This document shows positions 1 to 8,704 of a stretch of 64,000 nucleotides of DNA, in pieces. The DNA is from Sphingomonas sp. PP-CE-1G-424 (GTDB taxonomy: Bacteria > Pseudomonadota > Alphaproteobacteria > Sphingomonadales > Sphingomonadaceae): NCBI RefSeq assembly GCF_004341085.1, contig NZ_SLXW01000002.1:558001-622000 (forward strand), read 5' to 3'. Every line of letters starts with the position of its first letter. Position 1 is the first letter of the stretch. A program made the position numbers and the translations under genes. The notes beneath the pieces are model-generated. The model had not been told where the DNA came from. It saw only the letters and a list, made by a program, of their open reading frames with translations, and searched no databases.

Positions 1-2115
1 GCTGCGATCGATCTTGATCGAAGAGAACCGGGTCCGGCTGAGATAGCCGAGCGACGAATAGCCGGTCCCGAAATCGTCGAGGCTGAGCCGCACGCCGAGA
101 TCGAGGACGCGCTCGAGGACCTTGGCGACGCCCAGCCCTTCATGCATGAACACGCTCTCGGTCACTTCGAGCTCGAGCCGTTCGGCGGACAGGCCGGAGC
201 TGGCGAGCGCGCCGGTGACGGTCGTCACGAACCCGGGGTTCTGCAGCTGGTCGGGCGATACGTTGACCGCGATCCGGATCACCGATGGCCAGCGCGCAGC
301 TTCCTCGCACGCGGTGCGCAATACCCAGGCGCCGATGTTGGCGATCAGCCGGGTTTCCTCGGCAAGCGGGATGAACTTGTCGGGCGACACGATGCCGAAT
401 TCCGGGCTGTTCCAGCGCAGCAACGCCTCGAAACCCAGTAGGACGCCGGTTTCGGCGTCGACGACGGGCTGGTAGACGAGATGCATCTCGCCATTCTCGA
501 CCGCGGTGCGCAGCGCGATCTCGAGGACGCGGCGCTCTTCGGCCTGAACGTGAAGCGCCGGTTCGTAGCTGCGGTAGACGCCGCGACCGGCATCCTTGGC
601 GCGGTACAAGGCGAGATCGGCCGAACGGATGAGCATTTCCGCGGTCCGGCCATCGCGCGGACCGACCGCGAGACCGATGCTCGCGCCGATGTAGAGCGTG
701 TGCGCATCCATTTCATAGGGGAGCGACAGCGAGTTGATGATCCGCTGGGCGAGCGATTCGAGCGCGACCTGATCGCTGGCGTCGCGGACGATGACCGCGA
801 ACTCGTCGCCGCCGAGCCGGCCGCACAGTTCGTTGTCGGTCATCAACTGGCTCAGCCGTTCGGAGACGCGGCTCAGCAAGCGATCGCCGAACGGATGGCC
901 AAGCGTGTCGTTGACCGCCTTGAACCGGTCGAGGTCGAGCATCATGAACGCGTACCGGCCACCCCACTGGCCGGCCTCGCCGATCGTCCGGATCAGTGTT
1001 TCGTTGACCATCAGCCGGTTGGGCAGCCCGGTGAGCGTGTCGAAGCGCGCCATCCGGTTGATCTTGTCGACCGACTTGCGCTGTTCGGTAATATCGGAGC
1101 CGACCCCGCGGAACCCGCTGAACACGCCGCGGTCGTCGAACCGCGGCGAGGCAGCGATCTCCCACCAGCGGTCTTCGCCCTTGATCTGCACGGGCAGGCG
1201 CAGGTCGCGAAAACTCTCGCGTTTCTTCACCTTGTCGGCGAGCGTGCGCAATCCGGTGGCAAAATCACCGGTCTCCCAGGTCGGCCCGGCGAGCAGCTGG
1301 AGCAACGGCATGCCGTCGATGCTGGCTGGATCGAGGCCCGCCGCGAACGCGAAACGTGGCGAGGCGCGGACGATGCGGCGTGCGGCATCGGTCTCCCACA
1401 GCCAGTCGGCGCCGGTCTCCTCGAACTCGCGCAGCAGCAGGCTGACGGTCTCGTCGCGCTCGTCGAGCGCCATCTCGCTGGCGTGGAGCAGCATCAGCGT
1501 CCGCGCGCGGCTGACGCAGACCAGCATCAGCAACAGGGTGAAGACGAACACGCCGACCGAGGCCGCGATCGTGCCTGCCATCGCTAGCTGGAGCGTGACA
1601 GCACTGCCAAGATATCCGAGGAAGACCAAGGTTCCGAGCGTCAGCGGCGCCATCGCGAACGCCGCGCCGGTCATTAGTGCGCACAGGGTCAGCCCCAGAC
1701 CCGCGGTCGTCCCGGACGGCGCATGGGTACAGAACAGCACGGGTACGGTCGACCATGCCAGCGCCAGCAGCAAGCCTTCCCAGCCGGTGTTGCGGACATC
1801 GCGCAGCGCGATGTGGCTATCGCCAAGTTGTGGCGCCCTGAGGCGCCGGGCCGCGATGCCGACGACGACGAGCAGCAGCACGCCGAGCCAGCTGGCGATC
1901 TGCCATTGCGGCGACGTGTCGTCGACCAGCAGCGCCGTGGCCGTCGCGGCGATACCGTTCGCCGCGAGCATCACCAGCGCCATCCTGCGCCCGCCGTGCA
2001 GTTGCGCAGTCCGGATTCGGCTCCATTCGACCGGATCGGAGCCGTCGCGCAGACCTAACAACAAGGGAAGCGTGACTGCGATCCCGCGCAACGGTGAAGG
2101 GGTTTTGATGCTCAC
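1..2115 (-). CDS. Membrane-associated PAS-GGDEF-EAL protein (cyclic-di-GMP turnover), 3' end outside window
   Basis: Probable bifunctional diguanylate cyclase/phosphodiesterase. The reverse strand is open from a GTG at 2115 to the window edge (705 visible codons); the C-terminus is missing. Order: hydrophobic N-terminal segments (about residues 45-200), a PAS-like segment (about 240-340, ending GSDITEQRKS), GGDEF domain with an intact GGDEF motif (bases 799-813, about residue 435), then EAL domain with EALLRW (bases 412-429) and DDFGTGYSSLGYL (starting at base 78). The GGDEF active-site motif and the visible EAL signatures are intact, so both activities are plausible; the last EAL residues cannot be seen. 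The start is the first good codon after an in-frame stop at 2140-2142. It lies downstream of the acyl-AMP ligase on the same strand with a 138-bp gap. Confidence 0.93.
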   Translation of the reverse strand, partial: MSIKTPSPLRGIAVTLPLLLGLRDGSDPVEWSRIRTAQLHGGRRMALVMLAANGIAATATALLVDDTSPQWQIASWLGVLLLVVVGIAARRLRAPQLGDSHIALRDVRNTGWEGLLLALAWSTVPVLFCTHAPSGTTAGLGLTLCALMTGAAFAMAPLTLGTLVFLGYLGSAVTLQLAMAGTIAASVGVFVFTLLLMLVCVSRARTLMLLHASEMALDERDETVSLLLREFEETGADWLWETDAARRIVRASPRFAFAAGLDPASIDGMPLLQLLAGPTWETGDFATGLRTLADKVKKRESFRDLRLPVQIKGEDRWWEIAASPRFDDRGVFSGFRGVGSDITEQRKSVDKINRMARFDTLTGLPNRLMVNETLIRTIGEAGQWGGRYAFMMLDLDRFKAVNDTLGHPFGDRLLSRVSERLSQLMTDNELCGRLGGDEFAVIVRDASDQVALESLAQRIINSLSLPYEMDAHTLYIGASIGLAVGPRDGRTAEMLIRSADLALYRAKDAGRGVYRSYEPALHVQAEERRVLEIALRTAVENGEMHLVYQPVVDAETGVLLGFEALLRWNSPEFGIVSPDKFIPLAEETRLIANIGAWVLRTACEEAARWPSVIRIAVNVSPDQLQNPGFVTTVTGALASSGLSAERLELEVTESVFMHEGLGVAKVLERVLDLGVRLSLDDFGTGYSSLGYLSRTRFSSIKIDRS

Positions 2116-2253
2116 GGAGCGAACCCTAATAAGCTTTAGTTAGCAGACTGTTGGCGTACCGTCGCCGGTACGACGATTCATCGCAGATCTCGGTCTGACC
2201 GGCGCGTTCTGCCAAACTTCGAGCCGTTGAGCATCGTCCGTCGAGGCGATATC

Positions 2254-4041
2254 TCAGGCTGCGATATCGTATGGTTTGATATCGCCGCTGAGGTACAGGT
2301 TGCGTGCCTTCGCACGGCTGAGCTTGCCCGACGAGGTGCGCGGCAGGGTGCGCGGCGGGATCAGTTCGATCAGGCAGTTCATGCCCGTCACCGAACGGAC
2401 GCGCTCGCGGATCTCGTCGCGCAGGCGCAGGCGTTCGGCTTCGTCGGAGCTGCGGCACTGGACCAATACGGCGGGGGTTTCCTCGCCGCCGGGCGTCGTG
2501 ATCGCGAACGCGGCGATGTCGCCGGCCTTGAAGCCGGGAAGCTGTTCCACCGCCCATTCGATGTCCTGCGGCCAGTGGTTCTTGCCGTTGACGATGATCA
2601 TGTCCTTGGCGCGGCCGACGATGTAGATGTAGCCGTCCGACATATAGCCCATGTCGCCGGTATCGAGCCAACCGTCCGCCATGCACGCCTCGGTCGCGGC
2701 GTCGTCGCGGAAATAGCCGACCATCACCGACTTGCCGCTGCACCAGACTTTGCCGATCGCGCGCTCGGGGAGGGGGGTACCGTCCTCTTCGCGGATCTCG
2801 ATCTTCATGTCGCGGACCGGTTTGCCGCAGTTGACGATCGCGCGATACCGCTGCGGGCGGTCGCCGCCGCGCGAGCCGCCCGACAGCTGTGTTTCCTCGA
2901 CGAGTTCGACGCGGATGCCTTCGCCCGGCGGCATCAGCGAAACGGCGAGCGTCGCCTCGGCCAAGCCGTAGCTCGGCAGGAACGCGCTGGCCTTGAAGCC
3001 GGCATCGGCGAACGCGTCGACGAACGATTGCATCACGTCGGGGCGGATCATGTCGGCGCCGTTGCCCGCGACACGCCAGCGCGATAGGTCGAAGCGGTCG
3101 CTGGCCTTGGTTTGCGAGGACATGCGGCGCGCGCAGATATCGTAGCCGAAAGTCGGCGAATAGCTGAGCGTCGTGCCTTCGTTCCGGCTGATGAGATCGA
3201 GCCAGGCGAGCGGACGGCGCGCGAAATCCTCGGTCTTGAGGTAGTCGGTCGAGACCTGGTTGGCGATCGGCGACAGGAAGCAGCCGACCAGCCCCATGTC
3301 GTGATACCAGGGCAGCCAGGAAACGCAGCGATCGGTGTCGCACACTTCCATGCCGTGGCTGTGCGCGGCGAGGTTGTTGAGCAGCGCGGCATGCGTGATG
3401 ACGACGCCGTGCGGGAAGCGCGTCGAGCCGCTCGAATATTGCAGATATGCGATGTCGTCCGGCTTCGCTTCGGGGAGCGTTGCAGCAGGCGCCTCGCGCG
3501 TCGCGAACTCGGACCAGTCGATCCCGATGGTGCCAGACAGGCGCGCGGCCTCGCCCGCCATCTGCGCGAGTTCGGGCGGGAAGATCAGCATTTTTGGGTC
3601 GCAGCTTTCAAGCTGGACGCGAAGCTGTTCGATGTACGAATCGCGGCCGCCGAACGAGGTCGGCAACGGCAACGGCACGGGCCATGCGCCGGCATAGACG
3701 ACGCCGAAGAACAATGCGGCGAACTCGGGGCCGGTCTCCGCGACCAGCGCGATGCGATCGGCGGGGGCAACACCGGCGGCGATCAGGCGATCCGCCATCG
3801 CACGCGCGTCGGTACGGAGCTGGCTGTAAGGATAAGGTTGCGACAAAGTGCCACGCGCGTCGTGAAAATTAAGACCACGGTTACCGCTCGCGGCGTAGTC
3901 GAGGGCTTCGCCCAGCGTGCCGAAATCGGCGAAGCGGCGCGGCAGGGCGTCTGCGGTCGGCGTGGCGACAGGGGCCGCTACGGTCTGGCCGTGCTTGCCG
4001 TCGGTGGTGGCCGTGTCGGTCGTTACCGTTTCGGTCGTCAT
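2254..4041 (-). CDS. Fatty acyl-AMP ligase (FAAL-type AMP-binding protein)
   Basis: 595 residues, ANL superfamily. It would activate a fatty acid as acyl-adenylate, usually for transfer to an acyl carrier protein. Visible: substrate/ATP P-loop YSSGSTRFPHG at residues 202-212, SWLPWYHDMGL, a YDICARR motif typical of FAALs, adenylation core TGDMGYMSDGYIYIVGRAKD, and a C-terminal PRTSSGKLSRAKAR segment. The P-loop has His where acyl-CoA synthetases have the usual Lys (TPKG), a FAAL-like deviation. No acyl carrier protein, PKS or sphingolipid gene lies next to it, so its product is unknown; feeding a sphingolipid or other lipid pathway is only a guess. Start ATG 4041 is preceded by a purine-rich CAGGAA stretch. 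Confidence 0.9.
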   Translation of the reverse strand: MTTETVTTDTATTDGKHGQTVAAPVATPTADALPRRFADFGTLGEALDYAASGNRGLNFHDARGTLSQPYPYSQLRTDARAMADRLIAAGVAPADRIALVAETGPEFAALFFGVVYAGAWPVPLPLPTSFGGRDSYIEQLRVQLESCDPKMLIFPPELAQMAGEAARLSGTIGIDWSEFATREAPAATLPEAKPDDIAYLQYSSGSTRFPHGVVITHAALLNNLAAHSHGMEVCDTDRCVSWLPWYHDMGLVGCFLSPIANQVSTDYLKTEDFARRPLAWLDLISRNEGTTLSYSPTFGYDICARRMSSQTKASDRFDLSRWRVAGNGADMIRPDVMQSFVDAFADAGFKASAFLPSYGLAEATLAVSLMPPGEGIRVELVEETQLSGGSRGGDRPQRYRAIVNCGKPVRDMKIEIREEDGTPLPERAIGKVWCSGKSVMVGYFRDDAATEACMADGWLDTGDMGYMSDGYIYIVGRAKDMIIVNGKNHWPQDIEWAVEQLPGFKAGDIAAFAITTPGGEETPAVLVQCRSSDEAERLRLRDEIRERVRSVTGMNCLIELIPPRTLPRTSSGKLSRAKARNLYLSGDIKPYDIAA

Positions 4042-4115
4042 CGCAGTTCCTGCCTTGCTCCGTCGCGGCGATCGAACACACCACGCCTATCTCTAGTCTA
4101 GCCGTTCAACTTCGG

Positions 4116-4817
4116 GTGTCAGTGTGGCACAATGATGGCGTGGACGACGATGACGATGCCCTCGACCCCCAACGCGACGCTAGCGACTCCGACAACAGTC
4201 GCTCGACGGATGGTCTTGGCACGGCGAAACGCGGCGGGTGGGGCAAAGGCCAGGACAAGAGCCGATCGCGCGAACGGCCCGCGCCCAAACCACTCGATGC
4301 CGCCGCGCTCGAACGTTTGGCGCTCCGCTACGTCGAACGGTTCGCGACGACGCGGGGGCGGCTGACCGATTACCTCAACCGCAAGATCCGCGAACGTGGC
4401 TGGGCCGACGAGGCTGCCGGCGCCGCCGCCGACCCTGCCGAGTTGGCGCAACGTATGGCCGAGCTCGGCTATGTCGACGACCGGGCCTTTGCCGAGCAGC
4501 GCGCGGCGGCGATGCAGCGGCGAGGCCTGGGGGCGCGACGTGTCGCGGGCGCATTTCGCGAAGCGGGCATCGACGAAAGCGACGCGGACTCGGTCGCGCC
4601 GGCGATTGCCGACCGCGCGGTCGAATCGGCGCTGGCGTTCGCACGTCGCAAGCGGATCGGCCCATACGGCAGCGGGGACGGCGATGGGCACGGGGACCGA
4701 AAACTGCACGAGAAGCAACTTGCGGCAATGCTTCGCGCCGGTCACCGTTTCGATCTGGCACGCCGGATCGTCGCCGCCCCGCCGTCGGCTGTTGTAGAAG
4801 CATCAGATTTCGAGTGA
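4116..4817 (+). CDS. recX: Regulatory protein RecX
   Basis: 233 residues. RecX-family proteins bind RecA filaments and modulate recombination. The three-helix repeats of the family cover about residues 60-210, with LTDYLNRKIRERGW, MAELGYVDDRAFAEQRA and RRGLGARRV. The first 55 residues are acidic then basic, low-complexity and not conserved. Start GTG 4116 is the longest choice; GTG 4122 and a later in-frame GTG are possible. recA is not nearby, so it is unlinked from its partner here. Divergent from the acyl-AMP ligase with a 74-bp shared upstream region. Confidence 0.88.
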   Translation: MSVWHNDGVDDDDDALDPQRDASDSDNSRSTDGLGTAKRGGWGKGQDKSRSRERPAPKPLDAAALERLALRYVERFATTRGRLTDYLNRKIRERGWADEAAGAAADPAELAQRMAELGYVDDRAFAEQRAAAMQRRGLGARRVAGAFREAGIDESDADSVAPAIADRAVESALAFARRKRIGPYGSGDGDGHGDRKLHEKQLAAMLRAGHRFDLARRIVAAPPSAVVEASDFE

Positions 4818-4878
4818 TGTCCGTCATGGATTCGTTGCGATTGCGACGAAGCGTGCTAGCTAGGCGGCTAGGGGTGTA

Positions 4879-5496
4879 ATGATGCGTATAGTGACGCAAA
4901 CAGGGGCGGAAATGCCGATCGAAACTGCGATCGAAGCCACCATCGACAACGGGGGACTATTGGCCGGACTTGTCGGCGGCGTCGATGTGCGTGCGATCGG
5001 CGGCGTCATCAAGTGGTTCGACGTGACCCGTGGGTTCGGCTTCGCCGTCGCGGACGACGATAGCGTTGGCGATATCCTAGTCCATTTTTCCGTCCTGCAG
5101 CCTCATGGCCGCCGCAGTCTGCCCGAGGGCGCACGAATCGAGACCCTGTCGGTTCAGCGCGGTCGAGGCTTCCAGGCGCGCGAGATCGTCTCGATAGACA
5201 TGACCAACGCCGTCGCCGAGGTGGAGCGGACGTCGACATCGTCGCCGGACCGGGTCGATCCGATCGCGATGATCGATGCCGCTGGCCCGTTCGAGCCGGT
5301 CGTCGTCAAATGGTTCAACCGCCTCAAGGGCTATGGCTTTCTTGTCCGTAGCGCAGACGGCTGCGATATATTCGTCCATATGGAGACGCTGCGTCGCGCA
5401 GGGATCGAATCGGTCGAGCCCGACCAGCCGCTCCGCGCGCGGGTCGTCGCAGGACGGAAGGGGCCGCTGGCGGTCGTGGTCGAAGAGGGTTTGTAA
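4879..5496 (+). CDS. Tandem cold-shock domain protein
   Basis: 205 residues with two cold-shock (CSD, OB-fold) domains. The first (about 40-105) has the RNP1-like KWFDVTRGFGF and RNP2-like ILVHFSVL; the second (about 138-203) has KWFNRLKGYGF and DIFVHMETL. Such proteins bind single-stranded RNA or DNA, often as RNA chaperones. Double-CSD proteins of this size are typical of alphaproteobacteria. The linker is acidic and Ser/Thr-rich. Two adjacent ATGs (4879, 4882) could both serve; a GGGG stretch lies 5-8 bases upstream. Its stop overlaps the DUF192 start by one base (TAATG), so the two are probably co-translated. Confidence 0.92.
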   Translation: MMRIVTQTGAEMPIETAIEATIDNGGLLAGLVGGVDVRAIGGVIKWFDVTRGFGFAVADDDSVGDILVHFSVLQPHGRRSLPEGARIETLSVQRGRGFQAREIVSIDMTNAVAEVERTSTSSPDRVDPIAMIDAAGPFEPVVVKWFNRLKGYGFLVRSADGCDIFVHMETLRRAGIESVEPDQPLRARVVAGRKGPLAVVVEEGL

Positions 5497-5990
5497 TGAG
5501 CGTACTTGCCAAGGCCGGTCTGGCCGCGGTCCTGATTGGCGGAGCTGGAGCGGGCGGGATCGCGTATATGCATGCCGATACCAAGACCGAGAATGCCCCG
5601 GTGCTCACGCTCACGATCAAAAGCGCGAACGGCCCGCATGTGTTCGTCGTCGAGCGCGCGAAGACGGCGGCGGAACAAGAACGTGGGCTGATGTACCGGA
5701 CCGATCTCAAACCCGATGGCGGGATGTTGTTCTGGCCCTATCCGGCGGACGGCGGCGCTCCGGTGAACGCGAACTTCTGGATGAAGAACACGCCGAGTCC
5801 GCTCGACATTCTCTACATCCGTGCAGACCGGACGATCGCCCGGATCGCGGACAACACCGTACCGTTTTCCGAGGCGCCGATCCCGTCGGGCGAACCGGTC
5901 GGCGCGGTGCTGGAACTGATGGGTGGACGGTCTGCGGAATTGGGGATCGCCGAGGGTGATCGCGTAACCTGGGACGAGAGCGCGAAGTAG
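5496..5990 (+). CDS. DUF192 family exported protein
   Basis: 164 residues. An N-terminal hydrophobic segment (about 5-25) suggests membrane anchoring or export. The rest matches the DUF192 fold: EQERGLMYRTDL, GMLFWPYP, NFWMKNTPSPLDILYI and VLELMGG. Biochemical function is not established for the family. Coupled to the cold-shock gene by a one-base overlap. No terminator is visible after it; the next 240 bp hold a palindromic repeat. Confidence 0.88.
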   Translation: MSVLAKAGLAAVLIGGAGAGGIAYMHADTKTENAPVLTLTIKSANGPHVFVVERAKTAAEQERGLMYRTDLKPDGGMLFWPYPADGGAPVNANFWMKNTPSPLDILYIRADRTIARIADNTVPFSEAPIPSGEPVGAVLELMGGRSAELGIAEGDRVTWDESAK

Positions 5991-6060
5991 CGCGGTAGGG
6001 GCTGCCGGATCGCCGAGCCGGGCTGTGATGGGGAAGGCTGCGTCTCTACGCGGGTAACAC

Positions 6061-6112
6061 GTTTCCCCGCAAAGGCGGGGACCAGACTGGGTTCCCTCTT
6101 TTGCGGGAGAAC
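6061..6112. repeat. Palindromic intergenic repeat, family A
   Basis: Two hairpin arms: TTTCCCCGCAAAGGCGGGGA and a second arm ending TTTGCGGGAGAAC, joined by an ACCAGACTGGGTT-like spacer. An almost identical copy lies in the opposite orientation at 54364-54416. It sits between the DUF192 gene and the NDUFA12-like gene; nothing else is visible from 5991 to 6267. Confidence 0.8.
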
Positions 6113-6267
6113 AAGGGGGAGCGGCATGCCGGTCGAACGCCGGCACATCCCTTCTGCAAAAGGTAAGCACCGGCACGCCTCTCGAATTACACAGGAAGCG
6201 AGGCTTCGCCTGACCTCGGCCATCATCATGGTTGAAGCCCGCCCTCACTCGGGTTAAGCGCACCGGC

Positions 6268-6660
6268 ATGGGCTTTCTCGCATCGACTTTCACGTGGTGG
6301 AACGGCGCCACCCTCGGCACCAAATTCGGCTTGCGCAGCATGGCGAAGAAGGGCGAGGACGCGCTTGGCAACGTCTATTACGAGGGCGGCAAGGATACCG
6401 CCGGCAACCCGCGTCGCTGGGTGATCTATCAGGGCGCGACTGACGCCAGCCGAGTCCCGCCCGCGTGGTTCAGCTGGTTGCATCATCAGGTCGACGACGT
6501 TCCCGAGCGCGCTTTGCCGCCGGTTCGCGCCTGGCAGAAGCCGGCGATCCCCAACATGACCGGCACCGCACTCGCCTATCGGCCTTCGGGTGCGCTTGAA
6601 AAGGGCGGAACGCGTGCCGCGGCCACCGGTGACTACGAAGCCTGGGTCCCCGAAGGGTGA
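6268..6660 (+). CDS. NDUFA12 family NADH:ubiquinone oxidoreductase accessory subunit
   Basis: 130 residues from ATG 6268, which gives the usual family N-terminus MGFLASTFTWWNGATLGT; a TTG at 6232 would add 12 unsupported residues. Conserved NDUFA12 features follow: NVYYEGGKD, RRWVIYQG, VPPAWFSWLHH and a C-terminal YEAWVPEG. The family is a supernumerary subunit of mitochondrial and alphaproteobacterial complex I, at the membrane near the matrix/cytoplasmic arm. Overlaps the following DUF2155 gene by 4 bp (GTGA). The main nuo operon is not in this window. Confidence 0.92.
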   Translation: MGFLASTFTWWNGATLGTKFGLRSMAKKGEDALGNVYYEGGKDTAGNPRRWVIYQGATDASRVPPAWFSWLHHQVDDVPERALPPVRAWQKPAIPNMTGTALAYRPSGALEKGGTRAAATGDYEAWVPEG

Positions 6661-7310
6661 ATTTGCGCTGGCTTGCCGCGGCCGTGCTGGTCGTGGTGCT
6701 GGGGGTAGGCGGCTGGTTCGGCTATCGCGCGTTGCAGACGCCGAATAAGCCTGCCGGGGTCGTCCAGCAGGATCTGCCGATGGCGGATGAGTCGGCGAGT
6801 TCCTCCGTCGAAACGATCGATACCGGGGCGGCGGCGATCGCGAATGGCGGAACGCCGATGGCGCAACGCGTTGCGGTGATCGGCATCCTGAACAAGCGGA
6901 ATGGCGAAACGCACGACGTTACGCTGAAGCCCGGTCAGGCGACGCGGATGGGCGATGTGGTGCTGCGGCTGCGCGCCTGCGAACAGACCGCGCCGTGGGA
7001 GCAGGAGCAGCTGACCGGCGCCTTCGTCCAGGTGCTGGTGCGCGGCGTCGACACGCACTGGCGCCGGACGTTTTCAGGCTGGCTCTACAAGGAACGCCCC
7101 GCGCTGAACGCGGTGCAGCATCCGGTCTATGACGTCTGGACCAAGAGTTGCGCGATGACGTTCCCCGCGACCGGGCCCGATACCGCGCCCGATGCGGAGG
7201 CCTTGCCGGCCAAGCGATCGAGCGCGCGAAAGTCGCCGGCCGACGCCACGCCCGCAGCAACGGATGCGCCGAGCGCACCGTCGAGCGACGCGGCCAGCAA
7301 CGCGACGTAA
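6657..7310 (+). CDS. DUF2155 domain-containing protein
   Basis: 217 residues with an N-terminal membrane/signal segment (about 3-23). The DUF2155 core (about 65-165) includes VAVIGILNKRNGE, VLRLRACEQTAPWE, FSGWLYKERPALNAVQHPVYD and VWTKSC. The tail of roughly 50 residues is Ala/Ser/Pro-rich and lies antisense to the conserved end of aat: the two convergent genes overlap by 184 bp. Start GTG 6657 overlaps the NDUFA12 stop. Function unknown; complex I-related or envelope roles are guesses from context. Confidence 0.87.
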   Translation: MNLRWLAAAVLVVVLGVGGWFGYRALQTPNKPAGVVQQDLPMADESASSSVETIDTGAAAIANGGTPMAQRVAVIGILNKRNGETHDVTLKPGQATRMGDVVLRLRACEQTAPWEQEQLTGAFVQVLVRGVDTHWRRTFSGWLYKERPALNAVQHPVYDVWTKSCAMTFPATGPDTAPDAEALPAKRSSARKSPADATPAATDAPSAPSSDAASNAT

Positions 7311-7873
7311 TCCGCGCGATCGATTTCGACCGCGCCGAGCGAGGCGAGGTGCGAGGTCTGAAACTGACAATCGAGCAGCGTGAACCCACCGACGCGTAGC
7401 CGCGCGACCAGATGCGCGAGCGCGACCTTCGACGCGTCGGTCGCGCGGCTGACCATGCTCTCGCCGAAGAACGCACGGCCGAGCGCGAGTCCATAGAGTC
7501 CGCCGACCAGCTTGCCACCGTCCCAGCATTCGACCGAATGTGCGAAGCCCATCGCGTGCAGCGTCGTGAAGACGCGTTCGATGCTCGCGTTGATCCAGGT
7601 TTCGGGCCGGCCAGCGACGCTTTCGGCGCAGAGCCGGAGGATCGGCTCGAACGCGGTATCGACGGTGACCCGGAACCGGTCGGCGACGATCGTCTTGCGC
7701 AGCGACCGCGAGAGCCGGAACGAATCGAGCGGCAGCACGGCGCGGCGGCGCGGCTCCACCCAGTAGACGCTGGCGGCATCGCGGCTGTCGGCCATCGGAA
7801 AGACGCCGACCGAGTAGGCGCCCAGGACGAGCTGCGGGTCGAGTCCATTTTTCGGATCGAGACCCTCGCTCAC
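7127..7873 (-). CDS. aat: Leucyl/phenylalanyl-tRNA--protein transferase
   Basis: About 248 residues. The enzyme adds Leu or Phe to N-terminal Lys/Arg, creating a bacterial N-degron. Motifs: GAYSVGVFPMADS near the N-terminus, WVEPRRRAVLPLD, WINASIERVF, HSVECWDGGKLVGGLYG, FFGESMVSRATDASK and LDCQFQTSHLASLGA. Start GTG 7873 is chosen because it gives a 4-bp GTGA overlap with the end of parA; the longer reading to 7903 would overlap parA by 34 bp. The C-terminus (QLLVQTS) matches the ending I expect in alphaproteobacterial Aat, so the antisense overlap with DUF2155 is probably real. Confidence 0.93.
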   Translation of the reverse strand: MSEGLDPKNGLDPQLVLGAYSVGVFPMADSRDAASVYWVEPRRRAVLPLDSFRLSRSLRKTIVADRFRVTVDTAFEPILRLCAESVAGRPETWINASIERVFTTLHAMGFAHSVECWDGGKLVGGLYGLALGRAFFGESMVSRATDASKVALAHLVARLRVGGFTLLDCQFQTSHLASLGAVEIDRADYVALLAASLDGALGASVAAGVASAGDFRALDRLAGKASASGAVSGPVAGNVIAQLLVQTS

Positions 7874-8580
7874 GCGGCCAGCCGTTGTTCGATCCGCCGC
7901 CACAGATCAGCGAACGCGCGGGCCGCCGACGACTTTGGCAAGAAGACGCCGACCGGTGCTCGCCGCGATGCCATCGCCTCGATCCCGCTTGCCATCGGGA
8001 TCACCGGCCAGTCGGGATGCATGGCCAGCGCCTCGGCATGGAGCGCGCGGCGCTTGTCGACCATGACATGGACCGGCAGCAGCGGCGTCCGGCCGCCGAG
8101 ATGCGCGACGACGGCATCATAGGCACGAGTCGACAACGGCGAGGGAATGACCGGGATAACGATCAGGTCGGCGGCGCGCATGACCTGGTCGGCGGTCTCG
8201 GTCAGGCCCGGCGGGCAGTCGAGGACGACGCGGTCGTAGCCGGCGAGGTCGGACACCAGTTTGGCGAGGCGCTTCTTCTTGTCGAGATCGTGGAACAGCT
8301 GGTCGAGCCCGCGGAGCGACGCATCGGCGGCGATCAGGTCGAGCTGCGGATATGCGGTCGGCCGTGCCTGCTTGGCGACGGCGATATCCTTCGAGAACAT
8401 CGCCTGCGCCTGGTCGACCTTGCCCGGCCCCCCGAGCACCCAGGTCGCGGCGGCCTGCGGGTCGAGATCCCACAGCAGTGTACGTCTGGCCGACAGCGCG
8501 GCGGCGCACCAGGCGAGGTTCACGGCGAGCGTCGTCTTACCGACGCCGCCCTTCAGGCTGTATATCGCTAGTGTTGCCAT
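7870..8580 (-). CDS. ParA/MinD-like P-loop ATPase (orphan)
   Basis: 236 residues. Deviant Walker A KGGVGKTT at residues 10-17, LWDLDPQAAATWVL (switch I region) and VVLDCPPGLTET (Walker B region). No parB or centromere repeats adjoin it, so a role in chromosome or plasmid partition is not supported; orphan ParAs may position other cargo. Translationally coupled to aat by a GTGA overlap. Confidence 0.85.
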   Translation of the reverse strand: MATLAIYSLKGGVGKTTLAVNLAWCAAALSARRTLLWDLDPQAAATWVLGGPGKVDQAQAMFSKDIAVAKQARPTAYPQLDLIAADASLRGLDQLFHDLDKKKRLAKLVSDLAGYDRVVLDCPPGLTETADQVMRAADLIVIPVIPSPLSTRAYDAVVAHLGGRTPLLPVHVMVDKRRALHAEALAMHPDWPVIPMASGIEAMASRRAPVGVFLPKSSAARAFADLWRRIEQRLAA

Positions 8581-8633
8581 GGATCATACGGTGCCGGGCC
8601 GGCGGCGTCCGGGCAAGGGTGCACGACACAAAG

Positions 8634-8666
8634 AAAAACGGCCGGCGGAAAAACCGCCGGCCGTTT
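8634..8666 (-). terminator. Rho-independent terminator of the lipoprotein gene
   Basis: A 13-bp perfect stem (8636-8648 with 8654-8666) with an AAAAA loop on the plus strand. Read on the minus strand, the stem is followed by a T-rich run, just downstream of the lipoprotein gene and ahead of parA. Confidence 0.85.
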
Positions 8667-8704
8667 CTGGAACCGTTCACGCCAAAATATTGGCCGATCG
8701 AGCC

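Noticed and set aside
481..1587. Long plus-strand ORF (368 codons) over the GGDEF/EAL region
   Set aside because: It is antisense to a reading frame with clear GGDEF and EAL motifs; His/Asp/Arg-rich composition is typical of shadow frames in GC-rich DNA.
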